This document shows, piece by piece, positions 6,683 through 14,167 of a stretch of 50,851 nucleotides of DNA. Every line of letters starts with the position of its first letter. Within the stretch, counting starts at the first letter, position 1. Below the pieces are notes generated by a model that saw only the letters and a list, made by a program, of their open reading frames with translations, ran no database searches and had not been told where the DNA came from. A program made the position numbers and the translations under genes. The stretch is from an uncultured Clostridia bacterium (GTDB lineage Bacteria; Bacillota; Clostridia; Christensenellales; Borkfalkiaceae), in assembly GCA_944354265.1 (NCBI GenBank), contig CALVPX010000053.1, positions 1 to 50,851 of the forward strand, written 5' to 3'.

Positions 6683-9295
6683 TTAATTTCTGCCGTAGTA
6701 TGCGTTGAGATACATTTGCTTGATTTCGCTCATCAAGGGATAGCGGGGATTGGCTCCCGTACACTGATCGTCGAAGGCCTGTTCGGTCATTTCGTCGAGG
6801 CGGGCAAGGAAATCCTTTTCGTCTATTCCGTAATCTTTAATGGTTCTCTTTATGCCGATTTTATCTTTCAGCTCGTCGATTGCCTTTATCAGGTTTTCAA
6901 GGCTCTCCTCATCATTCTTGCCTGCAAGGCCGAGGCTTTCGGCAACCTCAGCATACCTGTGTAATGTTTTGGGGTGGTCATACTGCGGGAATGTACCCAT
7001 CTTTGCAGGCACTTCTGCGGCGTTGAAGCGAAGTACTTCGTCTATCATAAGTGCATTGGCCACGCCGTGGGGCAGGTGATGGAAGGCGCCGAGTTTGTGA
7101 GCCATTGAATGGCAAACGCCGAGGAAGGCGTTGGCAAACGCCATGCCCGCCATTGTGGCCGCGTTGGCCATCTTCTCCCTTGCCTCCACGTCTGTCTGTC
7201 CGTTCTCGTATGCGCGGGGAAGATATTCGAATATGACTTTGAGCGCCTGCTTTGCAAGGCCGTCGGTGTAGTCTGTAGCCATCATGGAGGCGTACGCCTC
7301 GAGAGCATGAGTCACGGCATCGATGCCCGAAGCGGCCGTCAGTCCCTTGGGCGCAGACATGTGCAGATCGGTGTCGATGATCGCCATGTTGGGCATGAGC
7401 TCGTAGTCTGCAAGGGGATATTTGATGCCCGTCTTTTCGTCGGTGATTACTGCGAAGGGCGTAACTTCCGAGCCTGTGCCGGCAGATGTGGGAATGGCGA
7501 TAAAGTATGCCTTTTCACCCATCTTAGGGAAGGTATAGACGCGCTTTCTTATATCTATGAAGCGCATTGCCATATCAAGGAAGTCAGCTTCGGGATGTTC
7601 ATACAGCACCCACATTATCTTTGCTGCGTCCATTGCAGAGCCGCCGCCGAGGGCGATAATCGTATCTGGTTCAAACGCCCGCATCTGTGCTACGCCTTCA
7701 AGCGCGCAGGCGAGCGTGGGGTCGGGCGCAACGTCAAAGAATGTTGCATGGCTTATGCCTATTTCATCAAGCTTGTCGGTTATGCACTTTGTAAAGCCGT
7801 TCTTATATAAAAAGCTGTCCGTTACGATGAATGCCTTCTTCTTGTTCATGACGGTCTTGAGCTCGTCGAGAGCAACGGGCAGGCAGCCCTTCTTTAAATA
7901 CACCTTCTGAGGCGCCCTGAACCACAACATATTCTCCCTCCTTTCGGCTACAGTCTTTATATTGAGAAGATGCTTAACGCCAACATTTTCGGACACGGAG
8001 TTGCCGCCCCACGAGCCGCAGCCGAGGGTGAGCGAAGGCGTAAGCTTGAAGTTATACATGTCGCCTATGCCGCCCTGCGACGAAGGAGTGTTTACAAGTA
8101 TGCGGCAGGTCTTCATCTTCTCGGCGAAGTAATTGAGTTTATCTTGCGACGTTGCAACATTGAGGTAGACGGACGAGGTATGGCCGTAGCCGCCGTCGGC
8201 AATGAGTTGTTCTGCCTTGGCGACAGCGTCCTCAAAGCTTGTAGATTTATACATCGCAAGCACGGGAGATAACTTTTCGTGTGCAAACTCCTCGGAGATA
8301 TCGACCGACTCAACTTCGCCGATAAGAATTTTAGTTCCTTCGGGGACGTCTACTTTGGAAAGCTGCGCTATTCTGCAAGCCGACTGTCCGACAATTTTAG
8401 CATTGAGCGCGCCGTTAATTATTATTGTCTTGCGCACTTTGTCAAGCTCATCCCCCTTGAGGAAATAGCATCCGCGCGCAGTAAATTCCTTTTTGACCTT
8501 GTTATAGATTTTATCAGAGACAATTACCGACTGTTCCGAAGCACAAATCATGCCGTTGTCGAAAGTTTTGGAATGAATGACGGAGCTGACGGCAAGCAGA
8601 ATGTCGGCGCTCTCGTCAATGATTGCGGGCGTGTTGCCTGCGCCTACGCCGAGGGCAGGTTTGCCCGACGAATAAGCAGCCTTGACCATTCCGGGGCCGC
8701 CCGTTGCAAGTATAGTGTCGGCCTCTCTCATCAGCATATTTGTCATCTCAAGCGAAGGTATATCTATCCAACTGATTATGCCCTCGGGTGCGCCTGCCTC
8801 AACGGCGGCTTCATAGACGACCTTTGCCGCAGCTATAGTGCTCTCCTTTGCTCTAGGGTGAGGACTGATTATGCAGCCGTTTCTCGTCTTGAGGCAGAGA
8901 AGCGTTTTGAATATTGCCGTAGATGTGGGGTTTGTAGTGGGAATGACGGCACCTATCACGCCTATCGGCTCGGCAATTTTTTTAATGCCGAAAGCTTTAT
9001 CTTCTTCAATAACACCGCAGGTCTTGGTAAATCTATATTTATTGTAGATATACTCTGCCGCATAATGATTCTTAATTACCTTATCCTCGACGACGCCCAT
9101 GCCCGTTTCTTCAACGGCGAGCTTTGCGAGGGGTATCCTCATCTTGTTCGCGGCGATCGCGCAGGCGAGGAAAATTTTATCTACCTGCTCCTGAGAATAG
9201 GTTGAATAGATTTTCTGCGCCTCTTTAACTCTTTTAAGTTCGCGCTCAAGCTTTTCAACGCTATCGCACACTTCGTAGTTTAATTTGAATTGCAT
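6683..9295 (-). CDS. adhE: bifunctional acetaldehyde-CoA/alcohol dehydrogenase AdhE
   Basis: 870 residues, the usual length. The N-terminal half is a CoA-acylating aldehyde dehydrogenase with catalytic Cys251 in DNGMICASEQ and an NAD site before it (TGGPGMVKAAYSSGKP). The C-terminal half is an iron-dependent alcohol dehydrogenase with GGGSAMDAAK and His-rich iron-binding segments (HALEAYAS and HSMAHKLGAFHHLPHG). It converts acetyl-CoA through acetaldehyde to ethanol, consuming two NADH, and in this family forms long filaments called spirosomes. It is the first gene of a unit with the APH-like kinase, with a strong promoter about 70-100 bases upstream. It points to a fermentative anaerobe that re-oxidises NADH by making ethanol. 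Confidence 0.97.
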   Translation of the reverse strand: MQFKLNYEVCDSVEKLERELKRVKEAQKIYSTYSQEQVDKIFLACAIAANKMRIPLAKLAVEETGMGVVEDKVIKNHYAAEYIYNKYRFTKTCGVIEEDKAFGIKKIAEPIGVIGAVIPTTNPTSTAIFKTLLCLKTRNGCIISPHPRAKESTIAAAKVVYEAAVEAGAPEGIISWIDIPSLEMTNMLMREADTILATGGPGMVKAAYSSGKPALGVGAGNTPAIIDESADILLAVSSVIHSKTFDNGMICASEQSVIVSDKIYNKVKKEFTARGCYFLKGDELDKVRKTIIINGALNAKIVGQSACRIAQLSKVDVPEGTKILIGEVESVDISEEFAHEKLSPVLAMYKSTSFEDAVAKAEQLIADGGYGHTSSVYLNVATSQDKLNYFAEKMKTCRILVNTPSSQGGIGDMYNFKLTPSLTLGCGSWGGNSVSENVGVKHLLNIKTVAERRENMLWFRAPQKVYLKKGCLPVALDELKTVMNKKKAFIVTDSFLYKNGFTKCITDKLDEIGISHATFFDVAPDPTLACALEGVAQMRAFEPDTIIALGGGSAMDAAKIMWVLYEHPEADFLDMAMRFIDIRKRVYTFPKMGEKAYFIAIPTSAGTGSEVTPFAVITDEKTGIKYPLADYELMPNMAIIDTDLHMSAPKGLTAASGIDAVTHALEAYASMMATDYTDGLAKQALKVIFEYLPRAYENGQTDVEAREKMANAATMAGMAFANAFLGVCHSMAHKLGAFHHLPHGVANALMIDEVLRFNAAEVPAKMGTFPQYDHPKTLHRYAEVAESLGLAGKNDEESLENLIKAIDELKDKIGIKRTIKDYGIDEKDFLARLDEMTEQAFDDQCTGANPRYPLMSEIKQMYLNAYYGRN

Positions 9296-9368
9296 ATTGC
9301 TACTCCTGTAGAGAAATTTAATAACTTATTCAGTAGTTTGTTATAGTCGTTAGCTTTTTATCGATAAA

Positions 9369-9397
9369 ATTATATCAATTAACTTAAACGTGGTCAA
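9369..9397 (-). promoter_or_regulatory. adhE promoter
   Basis: Minus-strand TTGACC (9392-9397) and TATAAT (9369-9374), 17-base spacer. The leader is about 65 bases. The rest of the 340-base gap up to 9638 holds only AT-rich sequence and the terminator of the next gene. Confidence 0.75.
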
Positions 9398-9521
9398 GCG
9401 CATGATCAAAGGCGTTTAAAATTTAAAAATAATGTAATTTACTACAATATTTAGATAAAATCTTTCAAAATACACTTACATATAGTTATTAAACCACCAC
9501 TCAATCTAAGACGGCATAAAA

Positions 9522-9545
9522 AAGGCGCGCCGCCTGCGCGCCTTC
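9522..9545 (-). terminator. terminator of the PH-like membrane protein gene
   Basis: On the minus strand the stem AAGGCGCG / CGCGCCTT with a short GC-rich loop is followed by TTTTTTATG, a good intrinsic terminator, about 95 bases after the stop at 9639. Confidence 0.8.
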
Positions 9546-9638
9546 ACTTAAGTACCACTTAAAATTATTATACAGTACATTAATATAAAAATTCAGCCAA
9601 CGTGCGCCTTATTCATTAAACTTTAAGTCGCATTATAA

Positions 9639-10157
9639 TTATCCGGGTAAAATACTGCCATGCACCCCGCCATTTTTGGAGTCAAAAATTTTAACTTCAC
9701 GCCCGATTTTAGCTTCGGTAAGGCGCTTTATGTCTGACATAATACTATTTATTTGAGTAATACTGAAGCGCTTTACATTCAAGAATCTGAACACCCCGTC
9801 TGAATAAAACAGAGCTATCGCCCGAGCATTTGCTCCACTATCTGCCGATACTGTCGTATACTTGATCTCGCACAAGCCCTCATATTTAAGTCGAATTTTT
9901 TCTTGCCTAATGTTTACGAATACACGATTTTCGGACAGAGTCAGCCCCTCCTCATCAAGCACAAGTTTATAGGAGAATATCTCTATAAAAGTCCAAACCA
10001 AGCCGACGGCTGCAAGCACAATCAATATTGCCCCCAAAACTATCTGTCCTGCCACTGCTATTAAAATTGCACCCGCAACTGCCAATATCAATAATGCAGC
10101 TAATACAGCAGCGACAGCCGCAACGTATTTATTTCCTTTTGCTCTATATGCAATCAT
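9639..10157 (-). CDS. two-helix membrane protein with a PH-like cytoplasmic domain
   Basis: 172 residues. Two hydrophobic helices (about residues 11-35 and 38-60, rich in Ala, Ile, Leu and Val) are followed by a soluble beta-rich domain of about 100 residues (YKLVLDEEGLTLSEN..., GLCEIKYTTVSAD, AIALFYSDGVFRFLNVKRFS). This layout matches bacterial PH (bPH/YcxB-like) membrane proteins, whose role is generally unknown. An interspersed-motif copy lies inside the coding region at about 9727-9744. A strong promoter is immediately upstream, and the gene appears monocistronic. Confidence 0.6.
   Translation of the reverse strand: MIAYRAKGNKYVAAVAAVLAALLILAVAGAILIAVAGQIVLGAILIVLAAVGLVWTFIEIFSYKLVLDEEGLTLSENRVFVNIRQEKIRLKYEGLCEIKYTTVSADSGANARAIALFYSDGVFRFLNVKRFSITQINSIMSDIKRLTEAKIGREVKIFDSKNGGVHGSILPG
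9727..9744 (+). repeat. interspersed motif copy h (within a coding region)
   Basis: TTTATGTCTGACATAATA on the plus strand, with the full palindromic core TATGTCTGACATA. It encodes part of the SIMSDIK segment of the overlapping gene. The GTACT flank is changed to ATACT and the GCAAATATT part is absent. Confidence 0.5.
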
Positions 10158-10177
10158 TTTAACATTTCCTTTTTAAA

Positions 10178-10206
10178 ATTTTAACATCTCTGTACACTTC
10201 TGTCAA
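10178..10206 (-). promoter_or_regulatory. promoter of the PH-like membrane protein gene
   Basis: Minus-strand TTGACA (10201-10206) and TAAAAT (10178-10183), 17-base spacer, with a GGAAAT-type ribosome site downstream. Confidence 0.7.
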
Positions 10207-10300
10207 TGAGTAAAATATTTTAATTGATCAAAATATTGCAACTATAATTTTTATATACCAAAACGAATCAATTAATTTACAAACTGCGCGGCAATTTCAC

Positions 10301-10329
10301 TTGACTTTAACGCTAAATTAAATTATAAT
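10301..10329 (+). promoter_or_regulatory. tRNA-Leu promoter
   Basis: TTGACT (10301-10306) and TATAAT (10324-10329), spacer 17. It lies 12 bases before the tRNA. Confidence 0.8.
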
Positions 10330-10341
10330 TCATAGCGTTAC

Positions 10342-10424
10342 GCGGATATGGCGGAATTGGCAGACGCGCAGGTTTCAGGTTCCTGTGGGCGACCGTGCAG
10401 GTTCAACTCCTGTTATCCGCACCA
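10342..10424 (+). tRNA. tRNA-Leu(CAG)
   Basis: Acceptor stem GCGGATA (10342-10348) pairs with TATCCGC (10414-10420), followed by discriminator A and an encoded CCA. The D-arm (GGCGGAATTGGCAGACGC), a class II variable arm (TGGGCGACCGTG) and the T-arm CAGGTTCAACTCCTG are all present. The anticodon loop TTCAGGT gives anticodon CAG, reading CTG. The last anticodon-stem pair is a T-T mismatch. The 3' end continues without a break into a perfect hairpin (10421-10468). Confidence 0.93.
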
Positions 10425-10742
10425 ACGCAGAGAGGGCAGCTACTTTTAGCTGCCCTCTCTGCGTTGGTATGGGTTAAACTACTAACAGGAGTTGAGGGAC
10501 GAGCAAGGTGTTCTCAAAACGGCAGCTATCTGCCGTTTTGCCTTGAGAGATGAGCGAGGGCAACAGATCGCCCGAGCGATGACCGAGCAAGGCGAGTATG
10601 CTATGCGCCTTGCGAGAAGTGTGCAAGCAACAAAGGCGTGGCTTTGTTGCGCAGGTCGGCGGACTCTACCGCCAACAAAACAGTGGACACCCACTGTTTT
10701 CCGTGCGCCGCGCTCAAGCGGCAACTCCTGTTATCCGCACCA
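10404..10742 (+). repeat. hairpin-chain element bounded by duplicated tRNA-Leu 3' end
   Basis: The final 21 bases of the tRNA (10404-10424) recur exactly at 10722-10742, and part of them occurs inverted at 10483-10495. The enclosed 300 bases contain no convincing gene but a string of hairpins: AACGGCAG/CTGCCGTT (about 10517-10536), AAGGCG/CGCCTT (about 10589-10612), GCAACAAAG/CTTTGTTGC (about 10627-10651), GGCGG/CCGCC (about 10658-10674) and AAAACAGTGG/CCACTGTTTT (about 10677-10700). This looks like a mobile or att-like duplication at a tRNA end. Confidence 0.6.
10421..10468 (+). terminator. long perfect hairpin starting at the tRNA ACCA end
   Basis: Two 22-base arms (10421-10442 and 10447-10468) are perfectly complementary around the loop CTTT. 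The 5' arm includes the last four bases (ACCA) of the tRNA. It could terminate or process the precursor, though no T-run follows. Farther out, 10483-10495 (TAACAGGAGTTGA) is the inverse complement of the tRNA T-arm region, so the pairing could extend into the tRNA itself. Confidence 0.7.
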
Positions 10743-10777
10743 AAATAGGCGACAGACAAATTGTCTGTCGCCTATTT
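10743..10777. terminator. strong hairpin after the second tRNA 3' end copy
   Basis: Perfect 17-base arms (AAATAGGCGACAGACAA and its complement) around a single base. The arm ends in TTT and T-rich sequence follows. It can act as terminator for the tRNA transcript, and on the minus strand it is not needed by any gene. Confidence 0.7.
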
Positions 10778-10817
10778 GCTGTTTTATGCTGTTTTATTAT
10801 GTAATATTGATTTAATA

Positions 10818-11474
10818 CTATAAATCTACTCGCTGAAAATATTTCATTGATAATTTACAACTTATAGCAGATAGAATGATATAGACAACAAATCCTATGA
10901 TTAGAGCTGCTGCTTTTGCTTCTATATTTACTGAATTAAGTCCGTTCAGCGTAATAGAATACAGCGGTGTTGCCCAACGTAAAACGATAAAAACGCCAAT
11001 CAGCAAGAACACGACGATTGCTCCGATTACAAACGGAACACCGATTTTGTCAGGTTTTTTGAAGTAACGAGGGAAGAATATTAGATTAAATATGCCGAGC
11101 AGAATTGCGCCATTCCCCACGAGAACAATGTTTGCCGATATTCCCGCTTGGTTGACATACTGCTCCGCAGGCAGAACAGCTCCTTTGACTGCGCCGATAA
11201 TACCCACAAGCAATAAAATTATACACTGCAATCCAATCGTTACGAGTATTTTTGCAAGAGGTATATGCTCCTTTTTTGCGGGCAATGCGCAGGAAAATGC
11301 AATATCACCGTTTTCTCTTGTCATCATACAGCAGAAAAATACCGAAAGGCAAGAGAAAAAGAAAATGACTTCATACGGATAATTCGGCACAAATACAAGC
11401 GCAGCAAAGAAGAGAAAGATAAAAGCCGTAGGGTGCAAGCATAAAGCTATTTCTTTTTTAATCAGATTCAGCAT
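10818..11474 (-). CDS. ABC-2 type transporter permease
   Basis: 218 residues with about six hydrophobic segments (for example FIFLFFAALVFVPNYPYEVIFFFSCLSVFF, ILLLVGIIGAV, VPFVIGAIVVFLLIGVFIVLRWA, IIGFVVYIILSAISC). A polar cytoplasmic loop (SCALPAKKEHIPLAKI) matches the loop seen in small ABC-2 permeases of the ABC2_membrane_5 kind. It overlaps the ATPase gene by 17 bases and is the last gene of an AbrB-ATPase-permease unit. The substrate is unknown; such Firmicutes cassettes often handle antimicrobial peptides or lipids. Confidence 0.8.
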   Translation of the reverse strand: MLNLIKKEIALCLHPTAFIFLFFAALVFVPNYPYEVIFFFSCLSVFFCCMMTRENGDIAFSCALPAKKEHIPLAKILVTIGLQCIILLLVGIIGAVKGAVLPAEQYVNQAGISANIVLVGNGAILLGIFNLIFFPRYFKKPDKIGVPFVIGAIVVFLLIGVFIVLRWATPLYSITLNGLNSVNIEAKAAALIIGFVVYIILSAISCKLSMKYFQRVDL

Positions 11475-12318
11475 ATCTTTTCTCCTCGTTTGCCTTTTCC
11501 AAATGCACTATGATATTGTCGATTGTTGCGTCTGCAAGAGTAACGTTACTCAATTTTTGAATATCGCACGAGAGCAACCCCTCGTATCCATCTTTGACTG
11601 ACTTAACGCCGATGGCATTTGCTGCCGTTGCGTCTGCAAGAGAAGAAAAATGCGCCACCTTATATTTTTCAAGCAATTCATTCAGCGGACACGCCGCAAG
11701 AATCTTACCCCGTGATATATAAACTATATCGTCGGCAATTCGCATCAGGTCGGACGTAATATGTGTGGAAAAGAGTACAGAAACGCCTTCGTCACGCACA
11801 AGCTGTAAAATGATGTCGCAAAACTCTTCGCGCGAAAGCGGGTCAAGCCCGCTTGTCGGCTCGTCCATAATGAGCAACTTTGCTTCGTGCGAAAGGGCGA
11901 GAGCAAGCGCAAATTTAACTTTCATCCCTTCGGAAAGTTCCTTTACTTTTTTCCTTTCAGACAGTCCAAATTGTGCAATGAATTTTTCATACTTGTCTTG
12001 ATTCCACGCCGGATAGAAAGGCTCGTAGGCTTTGCGGATAGCGGCAAGCGTATTCATAGGATAATATCTAAAGCCGCCGCCCACATAGCCAATCATCTGT
12101 TTGACAGCCATTTCATCTTTAATAATATCTCTACCAAAGACGGCGACATCTCCTTCTGCCGCAATGAGCCGTAAGATACCTTTTATAGTCGTGCTTTTCC
12201 CTGCGCCGTTTCTTCCGATAAGTCCGGATATATGTCCCTGCGGTACGCAAAAACTGACTTTATCGAGGGTGAATTCAGGATATACTTTTGTCAATCCCTT
12301 TACTACAAGCGCATTCAT
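11458..12318 (-). CDS. ABC transporter ATP-binding protein
   Basis: 286 residues. Walker A GRNGAGKSTTIKG (about 35-47), signature LSEGMKVKFALALAL (about 133-147), and Walker B with its Glu, LLIMDEPTSGLD (about 153-164), followed by the switch His in STHIT. The C-terminal 70 residues are the small domain common in ABC-2 exporters. It powers the 218-residue permease encoded directly downstream, and its start overlaps the AbrB-like regulator gene by four bases, so the three are one operon. Confidence 0.93.
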   Translation of the reverse strand: MNALVVKGLTKVYPEFTLDKVSFCVPQGHISGLIGRNGAGKSTTIKGILRLIAAEGDVAVFGRDIIKDEMAVKQMIGYVGGGFRYYPMNTLAAIRKAYEPFYPAWNQDKYEKFIAQFGLSERKKVKELSEGMKVKFALALALSHEAKLLIMDEPTSGLDPLSREEFCDIILQLVRDEGVSVLFSTHITSDLMRIADDIVYISRGKILAACPLNELLEKYKVAHFSSLADATAANAIGVKSVKDGYEGLLSCDIQKLSNVTLADATIDNIIVHLEKANEEKRYAESD

Positions 12319-12542
12319 TTTTGCTCCTCATCTCCATTCTTAGCATGGTTGACGGCATTCCAAAAGGTTTCTACATATGAAAACGGCTGCAATGCGATAC
12401 CCTGCCCTTTGTCCGCCATCAAGACTAAAGAATCGCCTGAATTCAGCGAAAACATATCCCGCACCTCTTTAGGAATGACTATTTGCCCCTTAGGGCCAAT
12501 TTTTACTGTGGCAAGAAACTTGCCTTCGGGAAAATTATCCAT
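12315..12542 (-). CDS. AbrB/MazE/SpoVT-type DNA-binding protein
   Basis: 75 residues. The swapped-hairpin fold signature is clear: VKIGPKGQIVIPKEVRDMFSLNSGD at about residues 13-37, then LVLMAD. Such small dimers or tetramers bind AT-rich inverted sites. It is the first gene of the exporter operon and very likely its own repressor, since an inverted repeat overlaps the -10 of its promoter. It could alternatively be an orphan MazE-like antitoxin, but no toxin gene is adjacent. Confidence 0.88.
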   Translation of the reverse strand: MDNFPEGKFLATVKIGPKGQIVIPKEVRDMFSLNSGDSLVLMADKGQGIALQPFSYVETFWNAVNHAKNGDEEQK

Positions 12543-12558
12543 TATTTGCTCCTTACGG

Positions 12559-12613
12559 TATAATTAGTATTACTTTTCTTACTTATTATACCTACGAATC
12601 GAGAAATAGTCAA
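12559..12613 (-). promoter_or_regulatory. promoter and inverted-repeat operator of the AbrB-ABC operon
   Basis: Minus-strand TTGACT (12608-12613) and TATAAT (12585-12590) with 17-base spacing. The -10 lies inside an inverted repeat with arms TATAATTAGTA (12559-12569) and TACTTATTATA (12580-12590), 10 of 11 positions paired. This position suits a repressor, probably the AbrB-like product. Confidence 0.7.
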
Positions 12614-12725
12614 GTGAAATTTTTAATTTCCACGGATTATGTTTAAAGAAAAATTACACCTAACCAAATTTCAGCAACTATTTTACTATATAGAGAAATT
12701 TTGAAAGTTTCGCGAGCATGAAAAT

Positions 12726-12756
12726 GGCGTGCAGAGCGATTTTTGCTCTGCACGCC
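12726..12756 (-). terminator. terminator of the histidine operon
   Basis: A perfect 12-bp stem GGCGTGCAGAGC / GCTCTGCACGCC with a seven-base loop lies just after the hisIE stop. On the minus strand it is followed by ATTTTC. Confidence 0.75.
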
Positions 12757-12761
12757 AAAAT

Positions 12762-13409
12762 TTATTTCATCTTCTGTTGTTTTACCTTATGGTCGATTAT
12801 GTGGCGCTTTGCAAGTTCGTCAATGACGTCCTTCGGCTCAATGCCCATTTCAACCATCAGCACAAGCACATGATAATATAGGTCGGCAATTTCAAAGGTT
12901 GTTTCTGCCCTGTCGCCTCCCTTGCATGCAATGATAACTTCAGTGCACTCTTCCCCCACCTTTTTCAAAATTTTGTCTATGCCCTGCTCAAAGAGATAAG
13001 TCGTATATGAACCCTGCGGCCTATCTTTTTTTCTGCCCTCCAAAAGCTCATACAATCCATCGACCGAAAATTGAGTGAGGGTATCGCTTTTATACACATA
13101 ATCGTTGAAGCAACTATCAGTTCCGAGATGGCAAGCCGGCCCGTCCTTGATAACTTCTACCGTCAGTGCGTCGCGATCGCAATCGGCCATAATGCTGACA
13201 ATATGCTGATAATTGCCGCTCATTTCGCCCTTGCGCCAAAGCTCGCCGCGGCTGCGTGACCAAAAGCAGGTTTTGCCCTCCTCCATGCTTATCTGCAAGC
13301 TTTCACGGTTCATATATGCCACAGTGAGCACTTTTTTTGTGTAATAATCGGTAACAACCGTGGGAATGAGCCCGTTTTTATCAAATTTAAGCTGATCGAT
13401 ATCAATCAT
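12762..13409 (-). CDS. hisI: bifunctional phosphoribosyl-AMP cyclohydrolase / phosphoribosyl-ATP pyrophosphatase
   Basis: 215 residues. Residues 1-110 are the HisI cyclohydrolase (FWSRSRGELWRKGEMSGN and the zinc and magnesium site region MADCDRDALTV, then GPACHLGTDSCF). Residues about 125-210 are the HisE pyrophosphatase (KKVGEECTEVIIACK, ETTFEIADLYYHVLVLM). Together they do steps 2 and 3 of histidine synthesis. This is the last gene of the operon, overlapping hisF by four bases. The fusion order HisI-HisE is the usual one. Confidence 0.96.
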   Translation of the reverse strand: MIDIDQLKFDKNGLIPTVVTDYYTKKVLTVAYMNRESLQISMEEGKTCFWSRSRGELWRKGEMSGNYQHIVSIMADCDRDALTVEVIKDGPACHLGTDSCFNDYVYKSDTLTQFSVDGLYELLEGRKKDRPQGSYTTYLFEQGIDKILKKVGEECTEVIIACKGGDRAETTFEIADLYYHVLVLMVEMGIEPKDVIDELAKRHIIDHKVKQQKMK

Positions 13410-14161
13410 ATTCTAACCTCTATGCCGGCCTCTTTGAGCCGCATTTTTAAATCTTTAATATCTGTTTCGCCGTAGTGGAAAATGGACGCGCCCAAACCGG
13501 CATCTACATTTACGCTTTTAAATAAATCAATAAAATGATTTATGCCGCCGGCCCCACCGCTTGCGATAACGGGAACCGTGACCTCGGCACAAATAGCCTG
13601 AAGCATTTCAATATCAAAGCCGCCCTTTACGCCGTCGGTATCGATACTGTTGACTACTAATTCGCCTGCCCCGTTCTCCTGCCCGAAGCGAGCCCATTCA
13701 ACGGCGTCGATATCAGTCTGAATTCTGCCGCCGTGACTGAAAACTTTGAATTTTCCGTCAACCCTCTTTACATCCATGGATAGAACAACGCATTGATTGC
13801 CGTACTTTTCAGCGGCTTTACCAATGAGCGAAGGATTTTTAATGGCGCCGCTGTTTACGCTGACCTTGTCGGCGCCGCATTTAAGTACGCGATCAAAATC
13901 TTCTAAATTATTGATACCGCCGCCGACAGTCAGAGGGATAAACACGTTTTCCGCAACATTTCTTAAAACTTCGGTAAACAACTTGCGGCCGTCCGAACTT
14001 GCGATTATGTCGTAGAACACAAGCTCATCGGCGCCGCACTGCGAATAAAAGGCGGCAAGCCTTACAGGGTCGTCAACGTCCCTTAAGCCCTCAAAATTTT
14101 TTCCTTTTACCACCCTGCCGTCGCGAACATCAAGGCAGGGTATTATTCTTTTAGCCAACAT
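13406..14161 (-). CDS. hisF: imidazole glycerol phosphate synthase cyclase subunit HisF
   Basis: 251 residues, the normal length of this (beta/alpha)8 barrel. The start RIIPCLDVRDGRVVKG carries catalytic Asp11 and the second Asp is in VLSMDVKR (about residue 130). The phosphate-binding loops VGGGI and ASGGAG are intact. It uses ammonia delivered by HisH (14885-15502) to form imidazole glycerol phosphate and AICAR. It is spaced seven bases or fewer from hisA and overlaps hisIE. Confidence 0.97.
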   Translation of the reverse strand: MLAKRIIPCLDVRDGRVVKGKNFEGLRDVDDPVRLAAFYSQCGADELVFYDIIASSDGRKLFTEVLRNVAENVFIPLTVGGGINNLEDFDRVLKCGADKVSVNSGAIKNPSLIGKAAEKYGNQCVVLSMDVKRVDGKFKVFSHGGRIQTDIDAVEWARFGQENGAGELVVNSIDTDGVKGGFDIEMLQAICAEVTVPVIASGGAGGINHFIDLFKSVNVDAGLGASIFHYGETDIKDLKMRLKEAGIEVRI

Positions 14162-14167
14162 AATTTT

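Noticed and set aside
7109-7810. Long plus-strand open frame antisense to adhE
   Set aside because: Shadow of the adhE coding strand; no ribosome site or domain.
9330-9365. Possible Rex redox-repressor site upstream of adhE (TTGTTAT at about 9338-9344)
   Set aside because: Only one half-site matches; the second half fails, so the evidence is too weak to call, although a Rex site ahead of adhE would be biologically expected.
10482-10815. Open frames in the hairpin element after tRNA-Leu
   Set aside because: They consist of hairpin arms, lack ribosome sites, and change frame with the hairpins; non-coding is more likely.
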